Shown here: one piece after another, positions 8,531 through 15,633 of the stretch
Layout: each line of letters opens with the position of its first letter
How positions within the stretch are numbered: position 1 is the first letter of the stretch
Assembly (NCBI GenBank): GCA_012719445.1
Contig: JAAYAH010000246.1
Location: 1 to 34,587, forward strand
DNA from: Actinomycetales bacterium
GTDB taxonomy: Bacteria > Actinomycetota > Actinomycetes > Actinomycetales > Kineosporiaceae
Length of the DNA stretch: 34,587 nucleotides
Direction: 5' to 3'
The notes under the pieces: model-generated
Told to the model about the DNA's origin: nothing
Database searches by the model: none
Seen by the model: the letters and a program-made list of their open reading frames with translations, nothing else
Translations under genes and position numbers: made by a program

Positions 8531-9676
8531 GTGAATTCGATGGTGTCACGGCTGGACGGGCTGGCGGAGGTGGTTCGTCAGCACCGCACGGAGCTGGTGG
8601 AGTGCCTGACGACAGTGGAGACGCGTTCCACCGCGGAGGTCGAGGTGACCTGGTTGTCCTCCGCCCTCGCGCCGCAGGAGCGGGCGGTGACGTGGATGGA
8701 CAGACGACGAGGCGTCGGCACGGTCTATTCCGCTCTGCCGGCGACCCTGCCCGTGTACTCGTTCCTGTTGTTCGCCCTCGCGCCCGCTCTGGTGGGCAAC
8801 CGCGTGGTCGCACGACCGGCGTCGGCATCGCGGCATTGTGTGGAGTTGCTGGCGGCGCTCGGTGCCCGGAGTGGGCTCGCCGTGCAGCTGGTGGAGGGAC
8901 CGTGGGCGTCCTTCGTCGACGGCGCCCGGAACGAGGCCGACGCAGTGGTCTTCTGCGGCAGTCGTGAACACGGTCAGGCGCTCGACGCCCTGCTCCCGGA
9001 ACAGGTGCGACTGGTCACCCAGGGCCCCGGAGTGTGCGCCTTGGTGGTCGCTGCCGATGCCGACGTCGTGTGTGCCGCCGAGGTGGCCGTGGCCACTCGG
9101 CTGTTCAACAGCTCGCAGGACTGCCTCGCCACCGAGCGGGTCTACGTTGCCGAGGAGATCGCGGGACCGTTCGTCGACGCCCTGGTGACCGTCGCCGCCC
9201 ACCTCAAGGTCGGCCCGAACGAGCGTGCTGATACCCGGGTCGGTCCGCTGCTGCTGCCCGAGGTCGCACCCCGGTGGATGGGGAGTCTGGAGAAGTACGG
9301 CGACGTCCTTCGCCCCGGTGTCCGGCACGCCGTGGACCTCTACGACCTGGCGGTGGTGCGGACCACCGCAGAGTCCCCGGTGGTCCTGGAGGAGACCTAC
9401 TGCCCGGTGTTGCCGCTCGTGGTGTACCGAAGCGATTCGCAACTGCGGGAGATGCTCGCGCTGGGGGACTTTGCCCTCGGCCTGACCGTCTTCGGATCCC
9501 CGCCCGCCTTCGGGACGCTGGACTTCGCCCACGTCGCGATCGGCCGACCCCTGTACGCCTTCGAGAACGCCTGGGCACCGTTCGGCGGCCACCGGTTCAC
9601 CACGTTGGTGCGCACCCCGACGACCCGACGATCCGGTCCGGTCCTGGTCCCCTACGTCCTGTCGGACCCGGCATGA
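8531..9676 (+). CDS. Aldehyde dehydrogenase-superfamily protein (short, atypical)
   Basis: This 381-residue protein is shorter than the usual 450-500 residues of NAD(P)-dependent aldehyde dehydrogenases. It keeps the catalytic thiol motif FNSSQDCLATERVYV, with Cys198 as nucleophile, the EETYCPVLP motif, and the late 'PFGG' segment (APFGGHRF). The general-base motif, normally 'E-L-G-G', reads TQGPG at 163-167, so the usual glutamate is missing. Enzymes without this base often act as acyl or aldehyde reductases or CoA-acylating forms, so the direction is uncertain; it could reduce an activated carboxyl group to an aldehyde for the next gene's dehydrogenase. GTG 8531 is preceded by GGGGAGG at 7 bases. 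The TGA overlaps the ATG of the following gene (ATGA). It is the first gene of the operon, presumably under the XRE regulator. Confidence 0.87.
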   Translation: MNSMVSRLDGLAEVVRQHRTELVECLTTVETRSTAEVEVTWLSSALAPQERAVTWMDRRRGVGTVYSALPATLPVYSFLLFALAPALVGNRVVARPASASRHCVELLAALGARSGLAVQLVEGPWASFVDGARNEADAVVFCGSREHGQALDALLPEQVRLVTQGPGVCALVVAADADVVCAAEVAVATRLFNSSQDCLATERVYVAEEIAGPFVDALVTVAAHLKVGPNERADTRVGPLLLPEVAPRWMGSLEKYGDVLRPGVRHAVDLYDLAVVRTTAESPVVLEETYCPVLPLVVYRSDSQLREMLALGDFALGLTVFGSPPAFGTLDFAHVAIGRPLYAFENAWAPFGGHRFTTLVRTPTTRRSGPVLVPYVLSDPA

Positions 9677-10650
9677 GAGCCACAACCCCCGAGGTCACCT
9701 GGACCACCGCAGTCCCGTCGTTGCTCGGCGCGACGGCCCTGGTCGTGACCTCCCCGCAGGCCCGCACGGCCGCCGAGACCGCCGGGATGCGTCTGGGCAC
9801 ACACCGGATCACCAACGTCGCCGGCGCCTCGACGGCTGACCTGTCGGGAGTCCAGCAGGTGGTGGCGGTCGGCGGCGGGGCGGTCACCGACGCGGCGAAG
9901 ATTGTCGCCTTCGACGCGGGACTGCCGTTGACCGTCGTCCCCACCGTGCTGTCGACCGACGCGCCGTTCTCCACCGTGGCCGCCGTCCGACGGGGCGACG
10001 TCGTGACCTACGTCGACACCGGCGCCGCCGACCAGGTGCAGCTGTGCTCGCAGGTGCTCCGGCACGCCCCCTGGGTCTCGCACCTGTACGGGCTGGGCGA
10101 TCTCCTCGCGATCGAGTCCGCCACCCGCGACTGGCGCGCACGGCTCCCAGACGGCATCTCGGCGGTGCGTGAAGCGGCGCGAGCCCTCGTCACCACGGCG
10201 TTGGACCAGGCCGCCTTGTGGCGGGAGCCCTCCCAGCCCGGGTGTGAACTGCTGGTGGAACTGCTGCGCGCCAAGGTCGCCCTCGGCCTGACGGCCGGCC
10301 ACCCGTGGGCAGAGGAAGGCACCGAGCACTACCTGGCCTACCTCCTGGAACCCCTACTACCCCGTCCCGTCTGGCACGGACAACTGCTGCTGGCTTGCCT
10401 TCCGGTGTGCGCGGTCCTGCAGGACTGGGACACCCGCACCGTGGGGTCCTTCCGTCGCTTCCTGAGCACCCTGCCGGGACTCGCCCCCGCCGGTGTCGAC
10501 CTGCTGCCGCCCCCGACCCTGCGCACAGCCCTGGCCCGGCTGCCGAAGTACTGCCGCCGGCACCACCTGGACAACACCCTCTTGGACGACGCGCACCTCA
10601 CCAACGAGCTACTCCAGCACGCCACGGACGCCTGGGAGCGTGGCTGGTGA
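9673..10650 (+). CDS. Iron-containing/glycerol-1-phosphate dehydrogenase-like oxidoreductase
   Basis: This 325-residue protein belongs to the dehydroquinate synthase/Fe-ADH/G1PDH fold. VVAVGGGAVTDAAK (64-76) is the glycine-rich NAD-binding motif. The metal ligands of the G1PDH type are all present: Asp143 in GLGDLLAIESA, His219 in EEGTEHYLAYLLE, and His235 in VWHGQLLL. It should reduce a ketone or aldehyde, or oxidise the alcohol, with NAD(P)H. The start ATG 9673 overlaps the aldehyde dehydrogenase stop and its own TGA overlaps the GTG of the ArgRS-like gene, so all are coupled. With the upstream aldehyde dehydrogenase it would interconvert acid, aldehyde and alcohol. A lipid (ether-lipid glycerol phosphate) role is possible from the family but not supported by any neighbour. 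Confidence 0.88.
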   Translation: MRATTPEVTWTTAVPSLLGATALVVTSPQARTAAETAGMRLGTHRITNVAGASTADLSGVQQVVAVGGGAVTDAAKIVAFDAGLPLTVVPTVLSTDAPFSTVAAVRRGDVVTYVDTGAADQVQLCSQVLRHAPWVSHLYGLGDLLAIESATRDWRARLPDGISAVREAARALVTTALDQAALWREPSQPGCELLVELLRAKVALGLTAGHPWAEEGTEHYLAYLLEPLLPRPVWHGQLLLACLPVCAVLQDWDTRTVGSFRRFLSTLPGLAPAGVDLLPPPTLRTALARLPKYCRRHHLDNTLLDDAHLTNELLQHATDAWERGW

Positions 10651-12137
10651 CCCTCAGCGCCCGCGATCACTCGATGTCGTTCAACCCCTTCCTCCAGGAT
10701 CTCCACCTGCCGATCCCCGGGCCGGTGTACTGGGCACCCGGCCGCCACCTGCTCTGGTACGACCCCCACGGGCACCGCTCGACCCGTCGGCTGGATCCCG
10801 CGGAGGTGTCCTCCTGGTGCGCCGACCGGGATCCGAGCGTGCTGTGGGAGCAGTGGTCCCAGCTGCTGGCCGGGCACCGGTTCCTGGTGGAACACACCAG
10901 CGTCAACCCCGTCCACCCCCTGCACGCCGGATCCCTGCGCGGGACGGTGCTGGGCGGCGCCATCACCGGGCTACTGCGCTCCGCCGGAGCCGACGTGGAC
11001 GTCCGCTACTTCGTCAACGACCAGGGCCGCCAGGTCACCTACCTACGCCGCATCCTCCCCGAGGTCGACTGGCACACCATCCCCACCGGCCTTCGACCCG
11101 ACGAGGCCGTCGGCATCCTGTACGCCCTGGCGAACATGCGCGAAGCCGCCCGTCACACCGACATCGCCCGGCTCGTGGGCGAACACCCCTGGCTCCGCTC
11201 CGCCGTGGCCACCAGCGCGCCCTTACCGACCACAGTCCCGGAAGACGACCTGGGGGTGGTCAAGACCATGGTCGACTGCGCCGCCCAGGATCTGCACCTA
11301 CTCGGGGCCGATGCCGACTCCTACGACTACGAGAGCCAGCTGCCCGACGACACCGGCGCGCTGGTGCTGGAGCTGGCCCATCGCTTCGCCACCGTCGCCG
11401 TCAACGGCACCCGGTGCCTGAACCGCACTGACGGACTGGTCCCGCTCCAACGCCCCGACGGGACGAGCCTGTACTTCACCCGGGACGTGGCCAACACCCG
11501 CGCCCGCCTGTACACCGGACGTCGGCTCCTGCACGTCATCGGCGACGACCAGGTACTCCTCCAACGGGCCCTTCGGGACACGGTGCCCGAGGCCGACCTC
11601 GAACACATCGCCTTCGGTGTCGTCACCCACCAGGGTCGGAAGTTCTCCGCCCGACAGCACCGGCTCCTGACCATCCCCGACATCCAGCACCACCAGGGCC
11701 CGGCTGGGGTCTGGGCCCTCGCCCTGGCGATCCTCCTGCGGCGCCGTACGGTCCCGATCGAGTTGACCGTTCTCGACACCGCTCATCCGCTGGACATCGT
11801 GCTCACCGCGCGCACCACCGCGCAGTCCGCCCTGGAGAGACTTCCCACGCTCCAACCGACCGACCCCGCCTGGTGGCCTCTGGTCCAGGCGATGCTCCAG
11901 GCTCCCGGCATTCTCCAGCGGGCGCTGCGGTCCCGGACTCCGCATGCCAGCGCCGGACTGCTGGTCGAGCTGTCCGTGCGCTACCTGCGTGCCGCCCGTC
12001 ACCACGACCTCCCGCAGTGGCTGCGCACCTGGTTCCTGGGCACCCAGTCTCGTCTCGCGGCCGTCCACGGACTGCGACCGGATGCCCACCTCGACCTCTC
12101 ACCAGATCTCACCCGATCGAACCGGAGAACGGCATGA
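10647..12137 (+). CDS. Divergent arginyl-tRNA synthetase-like protein
   Basis: This 496-residue class I synthetase paralogue shows an ArgRS core resembling the archaeal-type form: VEHTSVNPVHPLHAGSLRG (81-99), then YFVNDQGRQVTYL. The HIGH signature reads HAGS (93-96): first His and Gly kept, last His replaced by Ser. KFSAR (332-336) keeps a lysine at the KMSKS position, in GRKFSARQH. A helical DALR-like C-terminus (about 395-480) is present. The N-terminal about 75 residues do not look like the canonical ArgRS tRNA-recognition domain. It may adenylate arginine or a related acid and pass it to a non-tRNA acceptor, or deliver it from tRNA; this is inference. GTG 10647 overlaps the previous stop (GTGA), with a gggag site 10 bases upstream; ATG 10674 is an alternative. 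The stop overlaps the next ATG. Confidence 0.88.
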   Translation: MTLSARDHSMSFNPFLQDLHLPIPGPVYWAPGRHLLWYDPHGHRSTRRLDPAEVSSWCADRDPSVLWEQWSQLLAGHRFLVEHTSVNPVHPLHAGSLRGTVLGGAITGLLRSAGADVDVRYFVNDQGRQVTYLRRILPEVDWHTIPTGLRPDEAVGILYALANMREAARHTDIARLVGEHPWLRSAVATSAPLPTTVPEDDLGVVKTMVDCAAQDLHLLGADADSYDYESQLPDDTGALVLELAHRFATVAVNGTRCLNRTDGLVPLQRPDGTSLYFTRDVANTRARLYTGRRLLHVIGDDQVLLQRALRDTVPEADLEHIAFGVVTHQGRKFSARQHRLLTIPDIQHHQGPAGVWALALAILLRRRTVPIELTVLDTAHPLDIVLTARTTAQSALERLPTLQPTDPAWWPLVQAMLQAPGILQRALRSRTPHASAGLLVELSVRYLRAARHHDLPQWLRTWFLGTQSRLAAVHGLRPDAHLDLSPDLTRSNRRTA

Positions 12138-13054
12138 ACACCTTCGTCGTCCCCTTCAACATCGGCTACCTGTCCGCCGAGACCTATGAGCAGATGCTTC
12201 CTGCGCACTACTACGGCGGGATCGAGGACATCGACCTCGTGAGGGATCTCCTCGTTCGCACCCTGGGCGAGCCTCCCGCTACCCCGTCACTGCGGGTCCT
12301 GGATCTCGGCTGCGGAGCAGGTCGCATCACCCGAGTCCTGGCCCCCTACGCCCGCCAACTCCACGGCACCGACAAGAGCCCCGGGATGATCGATCGGTTC
12401 CGGACCGAGTTTCCCCACGCTCATGCTCTGTGCGCCGACACCGAGACGGTCCTGGCCGACCACCACGCCCGCGGCGAACGGTACGACCTCATCGGCTCGT
12501 TCTGGTCCATGAGCTATCCACTGCTGGAGTGCTTCGAGGACACCACCGCCAACGGCGTCACCGTCACCAACGATCTCGGCACCGGGACCGACCGCGCCAG
12601 GCGCATCGTGCGTAACCTCGTGGAACTCCTCGCCCCCGGCGGTCACCTCGTCATGCTCTTCTTCGACGCCTACAGCACCGAGCAACAGCTCGTGACCCGC
12701 CTGTGGGAACGCGTCCGCCCCTTCCCCGGAACCGGACGCGACCACACCTGGAACCTGCTGCTGTCTGGACTCCGCGACGCCGAACTCCAGGGCCACGGAT
12801 CCTTGACCACCCAGCGACTGCCAGGCGTGGCCGTAGCCGATGATCCCGAAGCGGTCCGTCGGTGGTTCCTCATCGGTCACCTCAACGCCCTGCCCCGATT
12901 CCTCCACGACACCGACGTGATCGCCGAGATCGACGCCTTCGCCGCGCAGCACACCGCGCCTGACGGCCGAGTCCTGTTGCCCAGCGGGGTCAACGTGGTC
13001 CACTTCCACGCCACGACCGACGCCACCCGGCACCTCCCCGCTGCCCGGCCGTGA
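12134..13054 (+). CDS. Class I SAM-dependent methyltransferase
   Basis: This 306-residue enzyme has the Rossmann-fold methyltransferase core: motif I VLDLGCGAGRI (55-65), then an acidic second strand (LHGTDKSPGMI), and the post-motif strand LLAPGGHLVMLFFDAY near residue 170. The C-terminal 100 residues are family-unspecific and probably set substrate choice. It uses S-adenosylmethionine to methylate a small molecule (target unknown). ATG 12134 overlaps the ArgRS-like stop and its TGA overlaps the next GTG, so it is coupled to both. Within this operon it is most simply a tailoring enzyme. No membrane segment is present and nothing marks it as a DNA or rRNA methylase. Confidence 0.9.
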   Translation: MNTFVVPFNIGYLSAETYEQMLPAHYYGGIEDIDLVRDLLVRTLGEPPATPSLRVLDLGCGAGRITRVLAPYARQLHGTDKSPGMIDRFRTEFPHAHALCADTETVLADHHARGERYDLIGSFWSMSYPLLECFEDTTANGVTVTNDLGTGTDRARRIVRNLVELLAPGGHLVMLFFDAYSTEQQLVTRLWERVRPFPGTGRDHTWNLLLSGLRDAELQGHGSLTTQRLPGVAVADDPEAVRRWFLIGHLNALPRFLHDTDVIAEIDAFAAQHTAPDGRVLLPSGVNVVHFHATTDATRHLPAARP

Positions 13055-13866
13055 CCGTGCTCGACTCCGGACTGCTCACCGACGCGACGACGGTCGTGAA
13101 GGACAGCTTCGACGGGAAGGAATCCTTCTCCTGCCTGACCGGAGGCATCGTCTCCGGCACGGCCACCGGGACCAGCGACATCGACCTCGTCGTGGTCCTG
13201 CCCGCCCACATACCTCTGGCCGAGGCAATGAGATTTCGCGAGGCCTTCACCCGTCACTATGTCGACCTGCACCGACGCCACCACCGAACCCCCGACCTCG
13301 ATTGGCCCGGCGAAGTCCTCTACACCACCGACCTTGCCGCTGCCCTGGACGGTGCCGTCTTCCTCGACCACAGACCCGAGACGCCCTTGTCGCTGTGTCC
13401 ACCGGACCAGCCGTACCGGTACTGGATCAGCATGATCGCCACAGGTGTGGCGCTCACCCACCCCGCAGCCTTCGAGGACGCCGCCATCCGATGCGCCGCT
13501 GCTATCGCCAACCACCTCCTGACCCAGCTGGTGACCGGCTCCACATTCCGGACCTCGGTCCCGGGCCACGCCACCGCCTCACGCCGCTCGGTCATCGACG
13601 GACTCCTCCAGCGGGACTGGGGCCTGGCGTCGTCCCCTCCGCACCCGTCCAGGCTCGCGGTGGTCCACAGGCAGGTCCACGCCGCCGTTGTTCGCCTCGC
13701 CCACCAGGGGTCCGGTCACCTCACCCAATGGCGTGGCCAGCTATGCCCGGCCACGACCGTCCCGGCGTTGGAGCAATGCGCAGCGAACTGGCGCCGGATC
13801 GCCAGGAAGGCCATCGCCGAGCGAGCCCATGCACCCGAGCACTATGCGTCGACATCACCGCGATGA
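13051..13866 (+). CDS. Nucleotidyltransferase-fold protein
   Basis: This 271-residue protein carries the pol-beta-type nucleotidyltransferase signature GGIVSGTATGTSDIDLVVVL (31-50), with the metal-binding pair Asp43 and Asp45. A third acidic residue should lie near DLDWPGEVLY (about 88-97). The rest is helical, with late basic segments. Such enzymes transfer AMP or another NMP to a hydroxyl or amine; small-molecule (aminoglycoside-type) and protein targets are both known in the family. GTG 13051 overlaps the methyltransferase stop. It is the last gene of the five-gene chain and is followed by a strong hairpin at 14030-14072. It could add a nucleotidyl group as a biosynthetic or self-protecting step, or act on the ArgRS-like protein's substrate; the sequence alone does not decide. 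Confidence 0.86.
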   Translation: MTVLDSGLLTDATTVVKDSFDGKESFSCLTGGIVSGTATGTSDIDLVVVLPAHIPLAEAMRFREAFTRHYVDLHRRHHRTPDLDWPGEVLYTTDLAAALDGAVFLDHRPETPLSLCPPDQPYRYWISMIATGVALTHPAAFEDAAIRCAAAIANHLLTQLVTGSTFRTSVPGHATASRRSVIDGLLQRDWGLASSPPHPSRLAVVHRQVHAAVVRLAHQGSGHLTQWRGQLCPATTVPALEQCAANWRRIARKAIAERAHAPEHYASTSPR

Positions 13867-14029
13867 ATACGCCGGCGTGATCGAAGTCCGCCCCTCGCCA
13901 GGCCATCGTGGTGGAAGAACAGGCCATCACCTGCCTCGGTGAGGCGTTCCGCGGTTCCCATCGCACCAGTCGCTACCTGTCTCCACTCCTGCGACGACAC
14001 ACCCCTCAGTGATGCCGTTCTCACCAGCT

Positions 14030-14072
14030 GGCGGGACCGGCGGCGCGGCTCAGACCCGCCGTCGGTCCCGCC
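14030..14072 (+). terminator. Strong hairpin downstream of the five-gene operon
   Basis: GGCGGGACCGGCGGCG (14030-14045) pairs with CGCCGTCGGTCCCGCC (14057-14072) over 16 positions, one being a G-T wobble, with an 11-base loop. It lies 164 bases after the nucleotidyltransferase stop and 66 bases before the next ATG. There is no clear T-tract. A terminator is the simplest reading; regulation of the downstream ATPase gene by the leader is an alternative. Bases 13867-14029 contain no supported gene. Confidence 0.7.
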
Positions 14073-14137
14073 CTCCAGCCCTCGCATTGACCACCGCCGG
14101 AACCGTCGCCGCGCTCACCCGAAGGAACTTCGGAGTC

Positions 14138-14719
14138 ATGACAGATCCGTCGCCCAGGAACGAGATCGGTCGCCATCTGCCGCCTGCGTTGTCTGCGATC
14201 CCCCCGGATCCCCAAGCGGATCTCGTGATCTCCAACCGTCCTGAGTCGGTACCGAGAGCCCGGGCCCACGTGAGATCGCTGCTTCGCCGGTGGGGTGTTC
14301 ACGACCACACCGTCGACGACGCCGAACTGCTCGTCAGCGAACTTGTGACCAACTCGGTTCATCACGCTCGCGGGCCGTTCATCACCGTCCGGGTGACCTA
14401 CGACGACAGCCGCGTGCGGTGCCAGGTCCGTGATAACGATCCCACCTCCCCCGACGAGCCTCACCTGCCGGAGCACGACCAGGAGACCGGAAGGGGCCTA
14501 TACCTGGTGCAGGCCATCGCCACCGCCTGGGGCACGCACCTCGACAGCGATGGCACGGTGGGGTACAAGGTGATCTGGTTCGATCTCGTCGATCCCTTCC
14601 AGGTCACCCCCTTACCCCGCCGCACCCGTCGTTGTTCCCCTCCCAGCCCCAGTTCGGCAGCGATCCCTGTCGATCCAGCGCTGCTGCATCGCGTCCTTGC
14701 CGGGTTGCGCCGCTCGTGA
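14138..14719 (+). CDS. RsbW-like ATP-binding regulatory protein
   Basis: This 193-residue protein has a histidine kinase-like ATPase (HATPase_c_2) fold as in RsbW/SpoIIAB anti-sigma factors. The N box reads ELLVSELVTNSVHHA (about 66-80); the G box is GRGLYLVQAIATAWG. Upstream, VPRARAHVRSLLRRWGV is the usual family opening helix. The C-terminal 30 residues are Pro/Ser/Arg-rich and disordered. ATG 14138 is chosen because the frame upstream has no family similarity and a gaagga site lies 11 bases before. These proteins are widespread in streptomycetes, where most bind partner regulators through ATP-dependent phosphorylation, but many have unknown targets. No anti-sigma antagonist or sigma-factor gene is adjacent. 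Confidence 0.87.
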   Translation: MTDPSPRNEIGRHLPPALSAIPPDPQADLVISNRPESVPRARAHVRSLLRRWGVHDHTVDDAELLVSELVTNSVHHARGPFITVRVTYDDSRVRCQVRDNDPTSPDEPHLPEHDQETGRGLYLVQAIATAWGTHLDSDGTVGYKVIWFDLVDPFQVTPLPRRTRRCSPPSPSSAAIPVDPALLHRVLAGLRRS

Positions 14720-14832
14720 CCGGCTACGGTGCGCACCGGGTCCCTTCACAGCGGGTCCGCCCGGACCTGCCGGTTGGCAGGCATCGTCCCCCCATCCCCG
14801 CGCCCTTCATCACCGTGACCAGGGAGCCCTCG

Positions 14833-15309
14833 ATGATGCTCGTCCCGCTTCGGTCGGAGCTGATCCCGCGGGTCATGGATCTCATGGCCCTCGGAGAGCC
14901 GTACATCACCATGCGCACCGCCTCGGACTACTGGCTCTACGCCACTCTGTTCTCCTCCACCTGCCCAGTGGCCGTGAACGAGGGTCGGGTGGTGGGCGCG
15001 ATTGTGGCCTTCCGCAGCCAGGACCACCCCGAACAGGTGTACATCCAGGACGTCGTGATCCACCCAGACCATCGCCGGAGGGGCCTGACCCGGGTACTGG
15101 TCACCGCTCTGCGCCACAGAGTCGAGGCGTGGGGGTGTACCCAGGTGTCTCTGACCTCCGAGCCGGACAACACCGCCGCCCACGCCACCTGGCTCACACT
15201 CGGGTTCACCAACCGGCCCGGCGACTTCATGGTCGACGACGTGCAGGTCATCAGCGACTACAAGGGGCCGGGCAAGGACCGCGCCGTCTACGACCTGCTC
15301 CTGGAGTGA
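14833..15309 (+). CDS. GNAT-family N-acetyltransferase
   Basis: This 158-residue protein is a GCN5-related acetyltransferase. The acetyl-CoA site is IQDVVIHPDHRRRGLTRVLV (residues about 74-93), matching 'Q/R-x-x-G-x-G/A' in a weakened form (RRRGLTR). Later QVSLTSEPDNTAAHATW is the family's beta5-alpha segment. The opening resembles diaminobutyrate/ectoine-type acetyltransferases, but the substrate is unknown. The second codon is also ATG; ATG 14833 has agggag 6 bases upstream. The gene is 113 bases after the RsbW-like gene. In a cluster built around a synthetase paralogue, an acetyltransferase could acetylate the product or protect the producer; this is inference. Confidence 0.88.
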   Translation: MMLVPLRSELIPRVMDLMALGEPYITMRTASDYWLYATLFSSTCPVAVNEGRVVGAIVAFRSQDHPEQVYIQDVVIHPDHRRRGLTRVLVTALRHRVEAWGCTQVSLTSEPDNTAAHATWLTLGFTNRPGDFMVDDVQVISDYKGPGKDRAVYDLLLE

Positions 15310-15320
15310 ACAGTGAGGAT

Positions 15321-15417
15321 GTGCGTGTGCCCCGCACCGGCCGTCCTGACCCTTGGAGTGACTGACTTCGGGTCTTGAACGGGACCTGTCGGTCGGTTCG
15401 GTGCGGGGCACGTGCAC
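15321..15417. repeat. Long-armed inverted repeat beside the IS element
   Basis: GTGCGTGTGCCCCGCACCG (15321-15339) and CGGTGCGGGGCACGTGCAC (15399-15417) are reverse complements at 17 of 19 positions. The spacer is 59 bases and has no gene. It begins 11 bases after the GNAT stop, so it may act as a terminator, but its long loop is unusual. It lies 24 bases before the apparent left end of the IS110 element and might be part of, or a preferred target for, that element. Confidence 0.6.
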
Positions 15418-15449
15418 TCACCAGTCGTGGCGGTGTGACCTCATAGGAG

Positions 15450-15633
15450 CCTGCGTCACCAGGCGCCCATCACTGTCTTGTCCGTCCGCCCGGCGGGTGC
15501 GTGCCGCCCTGCCCTGTCGAGAGTGAAGGACGGCTTGACCACGATGGCACGCTCCACGCGCCCCGGCACACCTACCTGCAGAAGGACCAGCTCCACCAGC
15601 CCGGTGGTCCCGACGGGACCGAGGAGCCCGGCC
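15450..15633 (+). ncRNA. Candidate bridge-RNA region of the IS110 element
   Basis: Recently studied IS110 elements express a structured RNA from their non-coding end that pairs with donor and target DNA. The left non-coding segment here contains GCCTG/CAGGC (15449-15464, 6-base loop) and GGTCCC/GGGACC (15606-15620, 3-base loop), plus a GC-rich palindromic stretch near 15487-15500. The RNA itself, its promoter and its boundaries are not proved; the call rests on position and hairpins. If the transposase starts at 15544 instead, the RNA would overlap the gene. Confidence 0.3.

Noticed and set aside
15478-15633. Extended transposase N-terminus from 15478 or 15544
   Set aside because: The family begins shortly before GGVDTHKDTH, and GTG 15634 has a good GAGGAG site; 15544 remains possible.
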